Positions 34,216 to 44,521 of a stretch of 64,000 bases of DNA are shown here, in pieces. Positions within the stretch are counted from its first letter, which is position 1. Every line of letters begins with the position of its first letter. This DNA comes from Chaetoceros tenuissimus. Lineage: Eukaryota > Bacillariophyta > Thalassiosirophyceae > Chaetocerotales > Chaetocerotaceae. The stretch spans positions 930,001 to 994,000 of the forward strand of contig BLLK01000062.1 of the NCBI GenBank assembly GCA_021927905.1, in the 5' to 3' direction. The notes under the pieces were generated by a model. It ran no database searches, was not told the DNA's origin, and worked only from the letters and a program-made list of their open reading frames with translations. The translations under genes and the position numbers were made by a program.

Positions 34216-34943
34216 ATGAAGCTTGCTATCCTCGCTACTGTTGCTGCGTAAGTTTGAATGAATTTGTACATCTGAGAGAGTCCGCAACTTATGGACTGTA
34301 GATAGAGCTACGAGAAAGTCTTACAATACCTGCATCACCCAAAAGAAAGAAATCCAGAGAAAGGAAATGTTCAGTGGTACTCATCACATGGAATAATAAT
34401 GGGACTGTTGCTGAATTAAAGACGTTACAAACCTTCGCAGTTATTTGATGATGCTGTTGTCGGAAATGACTTCATTCATATATTTCAAAGATATTTACAT
34501 CTAACATATATTTTTATTCATACAGAACCGCTGCTGCTTTTGCACCAAACTCCTCCCCTTCCACCTCCACCGCTCTCAACGCAGAGGCTGGACGTCGTGA
34601 GTTCTTCTCCAAGGCTGCTCTTACCGCTGCTACCCTTGCTGCACCAGCTGCTGCAAACGCAGTAATTGATTACGAGAACGTTGGATACCTCGGAGGATCT
34701 AACATCGTTGATGTAAATAACGCAAACGTACGTGCTTACCTTAAGATGCCTGGAATGTACCCTGCTGTTGCAGGAAAGGTAGTATCAAACGGACCATACG
34801 CATCTGTTGGAGACCTTTACAAGATCCCAGGACTTACTTCCCGTGAGGCTGATGTATTGAAGAAGTACGAGAGCCGTTTCGTAGCAAAGACACCTTCCCC
34901 AGATTACGTAATCGACCGTATCAACAACGGACTTTACCGTTAA
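34216..34943 (+). CDS. psbU: Photosystem II 12-kDa extrinsic protein PsbU
   Basis: Two exons, 34216-34247 and 34526-34943, with a 278-nt intron, the longest I find in this window; 149 residues. The leader has three parts: an ER signal (MKLAILATVAATAA) ending in AFAP, which is the diatom plastid motif; a short transit stretch; and a twin-Arg thylakoid signal (GRREFFSKAALTAATLAAP) cleaved near AANA. The mature part, VIDYENVGYLGG followed by a helix-hairpin-helix-like GDLYKIPGLTSREADVL, is typical PsbU. It stabilises the oxygen-evolving Mn cluster on the lumen side. Nuclear psbU is a red-lineage trait. Codons are strongly biased (TAC, CGT, GGA), suggesting high expression. Confidence 0.97.
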
Positions 34944-35177
34944 ACACATTATGATGGGAGTCTGAGAGAACATAAGCAAATACATAGAAATCAGATGGAA
35001 GTAGCTTGGATATTTGAAGACCAGGCACTCTCCCTCTACAATATCTAGGATTAGATGCTTGCGCTTTGTTTGCATGGATAGCCTAATTTTAGTTTAGTTT
35101 TTTGTAACGTAACATCATTTACAGTTGCGATTTATTCCGCACTCGATTATTTATGTCTTCATCAAAAATGAATGAAG

Positions 35178-37286
35178 TTATAATTTAGTGAGTTGAAGTG
35201 CTAGTTTCTCCCTGTATAGTCCTTCTTCTATCAATGTGAGAAATTCTTCACAACCGGTCTTTATCAAACTTATTCCTGAATTCTGCGTAAGAAGCTGTTG
35301 AAGAACATGACTATGACAACGCTTTGAAGATGTAATGACAAAAGAAAGAATTGCGCTGAGTCGATAAAAAAGATCGCCACCACCTGCAAGTTTTGCATTC
35401 ATGGCTGCGAACTCCTCTACTCCCGATTCTACTAATTCTGCTTCCTCACTTTTGAAATAATTGTATTCTGCTTGTCTCATCTTCGTATCATATTTCAGGC
35501 ACAATTCGATCAAACGGTCGCACTTTTCACAGTCATTTTCAATGAATTTGGCAACAAGACGATCCTTTGCATCAAATGGGGTGTCGTCATCCAAGTATCG
35601 AGTCAAATGGAAAAGTATTTGGATTGCATATGATTCAATCTCGCGATACCATTCTCGGTTTAACGCAACTACTTGCTTCATTTTCTTGGATTTTTTCTTT
35701 CCAGATTTTGTATATTCTGCATACTTTTTTATAAGTTTGATATTCCCTGCATCACAATTTGGAGAAGGTTTTGGCAAAATACTTTTCTTTCCCATGATGA
35801 TAGGAAATAGCGACTTCAATCCACCTGCATTCACGAAAGCCTCGGTAGCCTTTTGGTAAGATTTTGATTTTGTGGAAAATGGTCCGGATACTGCAAAAAA
35901 TAAGACTTTGAGTGAACCTGAACCAGAGTGGACGCCCTGTTGAATGCATCTCTGCATCAATTCTACTCCTTCTTTTTCTACGAAAGAGTTCACATTTTCT
36001 TCTGATTGCATTGAGGACGCCAAAGAGTCAAATATATTTTCAATATATTCGCATTCTTCCTCCGACGACGGGTCTCTTTTGCGATATTGAGCCACACATT
36101 GAAGAAGCTGTTCCAATCCATCAATTTTCTCATCCTTTTTGTTGCCAGTATCGAGTTGTGATTTATATGATGAAATATCACATAAATCTCGTGTGCCTTC
36201 TTTCGAATCTTCGTGCTGAAGAATAGAAGCTAAAATTTCAGCACAGTGCAGCTTAGCGCTGAGGCTAAATCCAGAATCATCCTTCAATTTCTCAAAGAGA
36301 TAGCCAAGAAAAGTAGTGCTCTCTATGATCGATTTCACAACTGAAATATATTCCCTTTTGCTATTTTCTTCGCTGCTTGTTTTCAAAGCATATTTCACTG
36401 CGCCAATTTGATCCAAGTCTAGTACATTTTCGATCAGTGATAGAATGTCATCGATCCCTTTCATTTCCTCTTCTTCCTTGCAGTTCAAGCGTGCCAAGTT
36501 GTCTATCGTCAAACTTATCCCCCCATTTTTCCCACTGCCGAGAAATGCAAGAAGCAATGAAGCAAAGCTTGCACTTTTTGATTCATCCTCAAGGAAAAGA
36601 TTTTGATCTAAAAGCTCAACAAATACCCTAATCACAGCAAGTGCAATATCTGTATTTGAATGTGCCAAGAGTGCTAATAGTTGATCAACTACACCATAGG
36701 AGGCAAAAGTTTGATAATACTCGACGTTCGCCGCCAAATCATTTAGTACCTTGATATCTTCATATAGAGCAACTTCGCTCTCCATGAATTTTTCAGGCTC
36801 GTCTGCGTAGTCAATTCTCAGAAGTTCGTTTTTGGCAATAGATTGTTCAAGTGTCGATATCATAGATTTTACAGATGATTGACCTCTAGATAAGTCTAGT
36901 GTTTTTGTCTTTAGTGACCTCTGTCTTTCTTCGGCAGCTTTCAAAAGATCTTGAGCATCAGAGAGCATAATATCTGTTTTCTTTAAAGATGGAATTGTCT
37001 TCACTTCGTTGCTACCAAACCTCACCGTTCGTTTGTTTGACGACGTTTTACTTTCCGTTACGTCTCGTTTTCGCTTCAAAGACGATGAAGGCAATGACTG
37101 AGCTTTCAGGTCAATGTAATATCCCGTTCCTTCATCTGATGTTCCAAAGTAATACCCAGGTTTATATCCTTGAAAAGTTGTTGTAGGGATAAACGCTATC
37201 CTGTTTTCATTATTGTCTGTACCATCACCAACTTGCGCAGATGCAGCGAGAGCTTTAGATGTGATTTCATCAAATATATTGGACAT
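35178..37286 (-). CDS. CTNNBL1: Beta-catenin-like protein 1 (CTNNBL1)
   Basis: Single exon; I start at MSNIFDE (37286), giving 702 residues, although the frame is open about 12 codons further. The family signature begins near 150 with YADEPEKFMESE, then VLNDLAANVEYYQTF and GVVDQLLALLAHSNTDIA, followed by ARM-like helical repeats to the end. The basic cluster KRKR near 72 fits a nuclear signal. In animals and plants this protein sits in the PRP19/CDC5L splicing complex. It is the second splicing gene in the window with PRP38A, but they are 19 kb apart, so linkage is probably incidental. It is tail-to-tail with psbU (about 235 bp). Confidence 0.95.
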   Translation of the reverse strand: MSNIFDEITSKALAASAQVGDGTDNNENRIAFIPTTTFQGYKPGYYFGTSDEGTGYYIDLKAQSLPSSSLKRKRDVTESKTSSNKRTVRFGSNEVKTIPSLKKTDIMLSDAQDLLKAAEERQRSLKTKTLDLSRGQSSVKSMISTLEQSIAKNELLRIDYADEPEKFMESEVALYEDIKVLNDLAANVEYYQTFASYGVVDQLLALLAHSNTDIALAVIRVFVELLDQNLFLEDESKSASFASLLLAFLGSGKNGGISLTIDNLARLNCKEEEEMKGIDDILSLIENVLDLDQIGAVKYALKTSSEENSKREYISVVKSIIESTTFLGYLFEKLKDDSGFSLSAKLHCAEILASILQHEDSKEGTRDLCDISSYKSQLDTGNKKDEKIDGLEQLLQCVAQYRKRDPSSEEECEYIENIFDSLASSMQSEENVNSFVEKEGVELMQRCIQQGVHSGSGSLKVLFFAVSGPFSTKSKSYQKATEAFVNAGGLKSLFPIIMGKKSILPKPSPNCDAGNIKLIKKYAEYTKSGKKKSKKMKQVVALNREWYREIESYAIQILFHLTRYLDDDTPFDAKDRLVAKFIENDCEKCDRLIELCLKYDTKMRQAEYNYFKSEEAELVESGVEEFAAMNAKLAGGGDLFYRLSAILSFVITSSKRCHSHVLQQLLTQNSGISLIKTGCEEFLTLIEEGLYREKLALQLTKL

Positions 37287-38042
37287 TATTATTGATAATG
37301 CGAAAGATAAATTAGGATCCAATCTAGGCTCTGATGTGTTTAATCAAATATATCACCGAATAGAACTCAATAGAATGAACAGTGCTGTTGTTGTTTTGTG
37401 AGTGGTAAGTATTAGATAGCAGCATTTCATAGTAAACATCATAAAATCGTCGTCCTCCAATAAAAATCTGCCCGCTTCGCATATCTTCATTTATTTGTAG
37501 TGAATAGCCAAGGAAGAAGTCTATCTGACAAGTATATAGCCATTTACAAATGAATGTTTTAAAAGATAGATACGTAAGGTACCTATTTTTTATTAAATCT
37601 CCTAGTCTTAATACTAATCTTACATTCTTTAAAAAGCAGGGCCATAAATGAAGGTGAGGATCATTGATATTCAAATTCTTTGTCTGTATCATGATGGAAC
37701 TAAGTGCCTACTCTAGGCTTGCACATGGCGTATATGACTATTTATGAAAGAATACTTCTACCTTTTCTCTCATCACTTTATTCACAAAGTACTGAACTCT
37801 TACCCATCGTTTAGGAGGTGGTGGTGTTTATTTCTCTTTTTACACTATAGTGTTACGTATTGTTGACAAGATATCTTTGATATTTATTATTCATTTTTTA
37901 TAAGTATCAATTCAAATTTCATTTTCTTCAATGTTTTATGAGTAAAATGTTCAGAAAACTTTCAGAACACAAGTCTTTCTTCCTAAATCACTTGCTTGCC
38001 TACTTTAAAGGGGAGAAAATTTATCTATTTTTACTAGTTAAT
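37287..38042. other. Intergenic, no supported gene
   Basis: AT-rich sequence between the CTNNBL1 start and the 3' end of the dioxygenase gene. The minus-strand 122-codon frame (37324-37692) has no recognisable domain. Confidence 0.5.
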
Positions 38043-39254
38043 TCATCGACTTCCCAAGACCTTGAAAAATGAGGCGAACTTTTCTCCTGATGCCTTCCCA
38101 GCTAATCCACCAATTTTACTAACAATATCCTTTGGTGATCTACCTACTGTTCCTGCGTCTCTATTTTGCGCCTCTTTCTGATCAAATTGAGGGTATACTA
38201 TTGGGAAAAATGGGGAATCTAACTTGTCGCCGTCTTGAAGCCCGTGATGTCCAAGGTCCGAAAGTACACCACCGCTACCTGTCTTATCGTGATAAATTGT
38301 TCCACCTTTAGCTGCTGTTCCACCTAGTACACGTCTGTAGGAAGTCCAGATTCCATCATCAGGACCATCAACCTTATGAATAGTTCTAGGGTGCCAGATG
38401 AGCATGTCACCAGGCATAGTTCTAAATTCTGCAATCTCATTTCTGTACTCTTCTAAACCCTCTTGTTCAATGTCTACGAAAACAGCTTGTTCATCTACAA
38501 TATTATTGTTATGAGAGCCTTTCAGATATACAGGTGCTCCATATTCTGCTGGTGTCTCATCCATTGTAATCCAAAAGCGAATTCCCTCATCCCAAGTAAT
38601 TGGTCCGTTTTGATTGTCCTGATGCCATTTGAAACCTTTGTTTGGGTTGACCATAAGCAAATCTGTAGAGATACGGATCTCATCTGTGCGTCCACATTGA
38701 GCAAGAACATGTCCCATAGCAGAGTGGTAGTAGAAGTTAGCAAAAGCCTTGTTGGTTTGCCAGATATTGCGCTGAATGTAGTCATAAAGCTTAGATGCTG
38801 TACCAGCAAAAGCCCAGAAATGAGGCTCTTCAGTTTGATACTTGGTAGCGTCTCTGAGATATTGAACCCACTCTTTATCGAAAACATTCTTGATATGTAC
38901 AACTCCGTCTCTCTCGAGGGTTTGGATTTGCTCTTCGGTGATTTCAAATTTTTCTGGTGGTGTTACACGTTCTACGATTCCATGTGGCAGGGCAAGTTTT
39001 GGATCTTGAAGTCCAAAATTGTACTCCCAAAGAGCTGGTTCTTTCAGAACTTTTTCTCTTTTAGGTGACTTCATTGAGTTTGCATCATCTGATGATGGGA
39101 TACTAGGAGTAGTCGCGACAGCTTCTTCAGCAGCCCTGGTGGACTGTCTGATGGATGTTACGCCTCGTGGAGATGAAACATTGGAAGGGATGAAAGCCGA
39201 TACTGGTGCAGCGGAGATTGTAGCAAAAAGAGCGAGTGTAGAAATCTTCACCAT
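38043..39254 (-). CDS. Phytanoyl-CoA dioxygenase (PhyH) family protein with plastid-type leader
   Basis: Single exon, 403 residues from the ATG at 39254. I prefer it to the 65-codon longer open frame because it starts a signal peptide (MVKISTLALFATISAAPVSA) followed directly by FIPS, a diatom plastid-targeting pattern. The double-stranded beta-helix iron site is visible: H211 and D213 (KWHQDNQNG), the distal His at 288 or 293 (IWHPRTIHKV), and the 2-oxoglutarate-binding Arg near 307 (SYRRVLGG). The predicted activity is Fe(II)/2-oxoglutarate hydroxylation of an unknown, possibly lipid, substrate. It is head-to-head with the AAA+ gene, about 395 bp apart. Confidence 0.88.
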   Translation of the reverse strand: MVKISTLALFATISAAPVSAFIPSNVSSPRGVTSIRQSTRAAEEAVATTPSIPSSDDANSMKSPKREKVLKEPALWEYNFGLQDPKLALPHGIVERVTPPEKFEITEEQIQTLERDGVVHIKNVFDKEWVQYLRDATKYQTEEPHFWAFAGTASKLYDYIQRNIWQTNKAFANFYYHSAMGHVLAQCGRTDEIRISTDLLMVNPNKGFKWHQDNQNGPITWDEGIRFWITMDETPAEYGAPVYLKGSHNNNIVDEQAVFVDIEQEGLEEYRNEIAEFRTMPGDMLIWHPRTIHKVDGPDDGIWTSYRRVLGGTAAKGGTIYHDKTGSGGVLSDLGHHGLQDGDKLDSPFFPIVYPQFDQKEAQNRDAGTVGRSPKDIVSKIGGLAGKASGEKFASFFKVLGSR

Positions 39255-39649
39255 TGTGATGGAATTGAATATTAGAATTTGACAGAGATGTAGAATAAAA
39301 TTTAAAAAAGTCGATAGGGATTTGCCTGCGAGTTTGTAGTGTAATGGATTCCAATTACATAATGGTACGGCATTCATTAGAAAGAAAGCTGGAAGTTGGG
39401 ACATAAGGCGATGTGTAACATTGTTGAAGTTCAAGAGGATCTTCTTCAATCAAGATCGTCAATATCCCTCGTAAGGTCAGGGTTTACAATGGATGGAAAT
39501 AACCTAATGATTTGCAAACTTGGTAGGGTATAGGTAAGCAGAATAGGTCATGTGCCCACACACAAAATTGCGTGACCTCTTCATTTTTTCACCGCAAAAC
39601 GCATTTTTACTTTTAATAAAAACATATAGTAAAAGAGTATTCTAACGAA
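39255..39649. other. Divergent upstream region
   Basis: The 395 bp between the dioxygenase and ATAD1-type start codons presumably hold both promoters and leaders. No other feature is recognised. Confidence 0.5.
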
Positions 39650-41246
39650 ATGCCTACTTCAGATATTCAAAGCAAGCAAAAAAGCCCCAGTGGAAAAGAT
39701 ATAGCAGTTGGGTTGGCTGTTGATCTAATTAGTCTCTGTGCCGTCTGTGCTGTGTCATATGGACTTTCGCGTTACCTTGCTCAGTACATTCAGCAACAAC
39801 AGAAAGATGGAATGAACCGTGGTAATAACCAGCAAAATGTAGATCGCTTAAAGTCAATTCTAATTCAGAGAGAGATGGAGAGACTTGAAGAGGAAGAAGG
39901 TTCAGAATATGATGATGAAGCGGTACGGGAAAAAGTAGCCAGACAAGTTGTTCTTGCTTTGGAATTAAATGAATATGAACAGGCAATCGCAGAAGATGTC
40001 ATTGATCCAAGTGATATCACTACCAGTTTTCAAGACATAGGAGGTATTGACAATATCAAAGCTGAATTATTTGATCTAGTGGTATTACCCATTGTCAGAC
40101 CTGATTTATTTCAAAGCGAAAGTGGTTTAATTTCTCCACCTCGTGGGATTCTACTTTATGGGCAACCAGGGTAAGTCTCTTTCATAAAATATTAAATAGT
40201 TCAGTGTAGAAGGTTACAATTACTCATCGCTTCTTTTTAGAACGGGAAAAACAATGCTTGCTAAGGCAATTGCAAAAGAATCTGGGGCGACATTTATAAA
40301 TGTGCGATTGAGCTCCATCATGGATAAATGGTTTGGGGAATCAAATAAACTTGTTTCTGCAACCTTTTCGCTTGCAAAGAAAGTCGCACCTAGTTTGATT
40401 TTTATAGGTGAGACATATATTGGCTCTTAGCCCTTGCAATTTTACTTGTTGAAATATGATATATTAAATTTTTAAACTTTGTATACACAGACGAAATAGA
40501 CACGTTTCTTAATCAGGTGAGATATTTGTTGTCTATTAGCCCCTTTAATTTGATTTGTTGACATCTGCTTACATATAAAATTGCGCTTTTAGAGAGACTC
40601 CAGTGAAGGCTCAGCGGCCACTAGCATGAAATCAGAATTTTTAACTTTATGGGATGGTATGTTATCAGATGCAAAAGATAGTCCACCAATCACAGTCATT
40701 GGTGCTACTAATCGTCCTTATGACGTAGATTCTGCTATTTTGAGACGATTACCAAGAACGTTCGAGATTGGGCTACCTAATTTGAAGAGTAGATTACAAA
40801 TATTGAATTTATTCCTTGCAAAGCATAATTTGACTGAAGAAGCAAAATCATTCATTCCAACCGTTGCTAAGATGGCAGAGGGTTATTCCGGTAGCGATTT
40901 GAAGGAGCTTTGTCGTGCAGCAGCAATGGTACCTGTTCGAGAAATTACACAAGAAGCATCTAGAAATGCGGTGATGGGGTCAAATAAATCAAGAAAGAAA
41001 TCAGAGTTTGGTCTAGGAGCCAAAATGAGGGCAGTTAGTGTTTCGGATTTCAAAGAAGCCTTGAGAAAAGTTCGAAAGACTGGTGAAACCGCAAAAGCCT
41101 TTCTTGCAACAGATGAATCATCCGGTCGAAATAATGACATTGCTATTGATGCAAATAGTCTTGCACAAACTTTTCAATTTCTAATGAATAGGAATATGTC
41201 GGATGTTGGCAACAATGACAATGAAGATATACCAAATATAAACTAG
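39650..41246 (+). CDS. Msp1/ATAD1-type membrane AAA+ ATPase
   Basis: Four exons: 39650-40170, 40241-40407, 40491-40516 (26 nt) and 40593-41246; 455 residues. A membrane segment lies at about 19-42, followed by an acidic helix and a linker into a single AAA+ module. Walker A GQPGTGKT is at about 171-178 and crosses the first intron. Walker B FIDEID is at about 228-233, and the next short exon carries TFLNQ. Sensor 1 GATNRP and the paired [13 protein letters not shown] follow, as in Msp1/ATAD1. The family extracts mislocalised tail-anchored proteins from mitochondrial or peroxisomal outer membranes. The C-terminus is about 60 residues longer than in yeast Msp1 and is Ser/Asn-rich. Confidence 0.93.
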
Positions 41247-41632
41247 AAGTTTTCTTGTGTTATCAAATTCCTAATTAAAAGTAAAAATATTCAATAGTTT
41301 GACTTGAATATTTACGTGCAATCAATTTATTGGCCACTTGACATCATTGTTGATTTTGTTAATTGAATATTCTAGCCACGTCATTGTCATAATCAATTGT
41401 CTGTCTTTAAAATTGAATCTTTCCCCCCTCACCACTCACTGTCCTGATTAGTCATCACTCGTCATTTCACCACCACAAATCTGCAAAATTCGGAATATGA
41501 ACGAAGTTCAAAGACTGTGTGTGAAGATCATCAAATAATACTATTGTGCATTGTGCCAAATCATAATAAATGATATTGTAGGTTATATGGTAGAGCAGTA
41601 CTTAGAAATATTAAGAATCAAAACGTGAGAAG
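41247..41632. other. Intergenic
   Basis: A 386-bp AT-rich gap between two co-directional genes; the downstream half presumably holds the promoter of the ubiquitin-ligase gene. No other feature is seen. Confidence 0.5.
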
Positions 41633-44388
41633 ATGAATGATAATCAGTCTAGCAGCAAACCAAAGCCTTCAAACAATCAGAAGAAAGGTGGAAATAATAG
41701 AAACCGTAATCGCAATAGGCGTAAACCAAATTCCAACAACAAGAATGAACCAAAGAAACCAGATCCAGCCCCTCAAGTAGACGAAGAGGAAGAAGATGGA
41801 CCAGATCATCACTATTGCTTAATTTGCTACAATCCTACGCTACACGAAGAAAGAGGAATTGTACCTTGTGGTCATGATACAGTTTGTGCTTCTTGTCATC
41901 TTCGCCTAAGATCGCTGCTATCAGATAAAAAGTGTCCAATTTGCAAGGCTAATAATGAAGAATTAATCATAGATAGAGACCCAGATCCAGAAAAGGATGA
42001 ACATAAAGCGTATGATGATTATAAGCGTTGGGGCTCGGACATTGGACCAACTCATATTTTTCGTGAAGATGTGGGTATCTTCTTTCCACAAATGTATTAT
42101 CATACGAAAGTTACACCTCTATTTGCATTATCATGCAACGTTCCAAGTTGTCAGTTTACAAATGATTCTTCAGAATCCAATGAGCCTGGGACTTTGAAAG
42201 CTTTGACTCAACACTTGGCTACGGCACATTCCCCTCCATTGCAGATTTGTGATCTGTGTATCACACACAAACGTGATTTTATTAGTCGTCTTCCAAGATT
42301 CACTTCTAACCAACTGAAAGAACACAATAAGCATGGTGATTTTGGTGCTGGTAAAAAAGCAAGTGGTAGTGGAAAAGCAAACAAAGGACATCCATTGTGC
42401 AACTTTTGTGGTAAGTATCGATTTTTATGATATATCTTGGGTTCTGCCTGTTTTTTATTCGATATGGCTTGTTACTTACCATTTTGAAAGCTCCGAAAAG
42501 ATTCTATGACCTAACAGAGCTCCATCAGCATTTGAACAAAGATCATTATGAGTGCCATGTCTGCAAAAGATTGGAAAAGCCACTTCAGTTTTTCAAGGAT
42601 TATAACAAACTCAATCTTCATTTTGACAGGGAGCACTTTCTTTGTAAATTTCCTGAATGTCTAGCTGCTCGTTTTGTTGTATTTCCAAATGAAATTGATT
42701 TAAAGGCTCATGAAAGAGATGTTCATGGATTGATATCTGGTGGATCGACTAAGATACAAATGGAATTTAAAGTGAGAGGCTCAGGATTTGATGGTTCGGG
42801 TGTAGTACCTCAACAACAGGTTCCCAATATGGAAGAAGACTTTGGTTTTGGGTTAGATGGAGAAGTATTCGTTCCCGAGTCTTTAGATGACAATAATGGT
42901 GATGCTTTGCAACATGATGAACCTGAAATTACTCATGGCCCACATGCGGAAAGGACAGCCATGTTTCGAGAACAAGCTAGAGTTAGAAGAGAAGAACTCG
43001 GTGTTGATAATTCGCAAGAAGCGTTTCCTACCTTGGGTAATCAAGGGACTGGGAATCTCATAAGTTGGTCGCGGGAAGGAAGTCAGTCTGCAGCTTCTGC
43101 TATTCGAGGAAGAAATACGACAGCTTTGAATGAGGAAAACTTCCCAAGCCTAGGTCGTGCTGGTGATCGAAAGCCAAGTGCAAAAGTATCTAAACTTCGT
43201 GTAACCAAAGGTGCAAGTGCCAGTTTCCAGGCAATTACCAATGCAGCTAATATTGCGTCTTCATCATCCTCAAGACCATTTGCTAATGCTGCAACCACCA
43301 ATGCGTATGGAAGAAATACACAGTCAAACTTGAGCGCAAACAATTTCCCATCTTTAGGGGCATCGAATGCAACAGTTGGTAGGAATTCACAAGCCAACCT
43401 AAGTGCGAATAACTTCCCTACGCTCGGTCAAGCATCTTCTTCTGGACCAAAGTATGCTGCTGCACAGGCTTTTGCGAAGAAAAATAAAGCAAAGTCCTCC
43501 GGACAAAATATGAATTTAGATCAGCATTTTCCGTCACTAGGAGTGTCCTCAATGCAAAAAAAATCGAGTATTCTTGATAGAAAACCAGCTGCGAATACAA
43601 GCATTGGAATACAAAATACATTAGCATTCCCACCACCTACAGCTTCGTCGAAGAAATCTAATGGAAAGGATCAAGTCGAAGGAATGAAAGGAGTTTTAGG
43701 GCAGGTCAAGTACAAGCAATTAAAAAAGTACACAAAAGAATTCGCTGGTGGATCACTTGATCCAGAGTCATATGTTGCATCTATAGTTCCTCTTTTTGAT
43801 GATGGAATCAAGGACCCTTGCTTATGGGAATTCATTCCGGATCTTATTTCGTCTTGTCCAAACGAATCAAAAACTAAACGTGCACTGAAGTATTTGGAGA
43901 GTTTGAGATACTCGTCAGGACAAGGAGAACTTACTACAACAAATCAGACGAAATCAACTGCAACAACGGGAGGATGGTCATCGACTGCGGCGGCGGCAGG
44001 GTCAACACTGGCATCTGTCAGGTCAACATCGGTGCCGATGAAGTATGGTGCAGCTGCGAAGTATGCACCTTCAATATCAAAGCAGCAGACAGTTAACACA
44101 GGTTTCTCTGGTCGATCATTGCCAATCACTCAAGCAAAAAAGAAAAGTTCTTGGAACGGTAATACTGCCTCGATATCAGAAGTGGCATCAGCGAAGGCGG
44201 GAAGCAGGCTTTCAGCTGCAGCTGTGAAAGCTCCGGTGACTGGTACTGCTACTAAATTCATGGCAAAACAGAAGGCGAAAGAGAAAAAAGTCCAGAGTCA
44301 GGCAAATCAAAACGCAAACGCGAACACAAAGAAAAAGAATTCGAAGGCAAAGAAGCAGGAACTGAGAAATCTTGCGTTTGGGATGTAA
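41633..44388 (+). CDS. ZNF598/Hel2-type RING E3 ubiquitin ligase
   Basis: Two exons, 41633-42410 and 42491-44388; 891 residues. After a basic Asn/Lys/Arg-rich start comes a RING finger (C62-x2-C65, C79, H81, C85-x2-C88, C101-x2-C104). C2H2-type fingers typical of ZNF598 follow, including the exon-spanning CNFC, then KRFYDLTELHQHLNKDH, YECHVC and a final FLCKFPEC. A Ser/Ala/Asn-rich tail repeats an NFPSLG or NFPTLG motif at least five times, as in animal homologues. The family ubiquitinates uS10/eS10 on collided ribosomes to start quality control. The 3' end lies about 130 bp from that of CNOT3 on the other strand. Confidence 0.94.
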
Positions 44389-44521
44389 ACTGCAAAGCCA
44401 CATTACTAGAGAGAAATCAACTAAGCTAAAGAATATAAATTTTACCCTTATCTCGTAGTAATTATGTCTCAACTACAAGGTCATCAGTTATGATTCTATG
44501 TTGCGGAATACTTTTCCTGTC

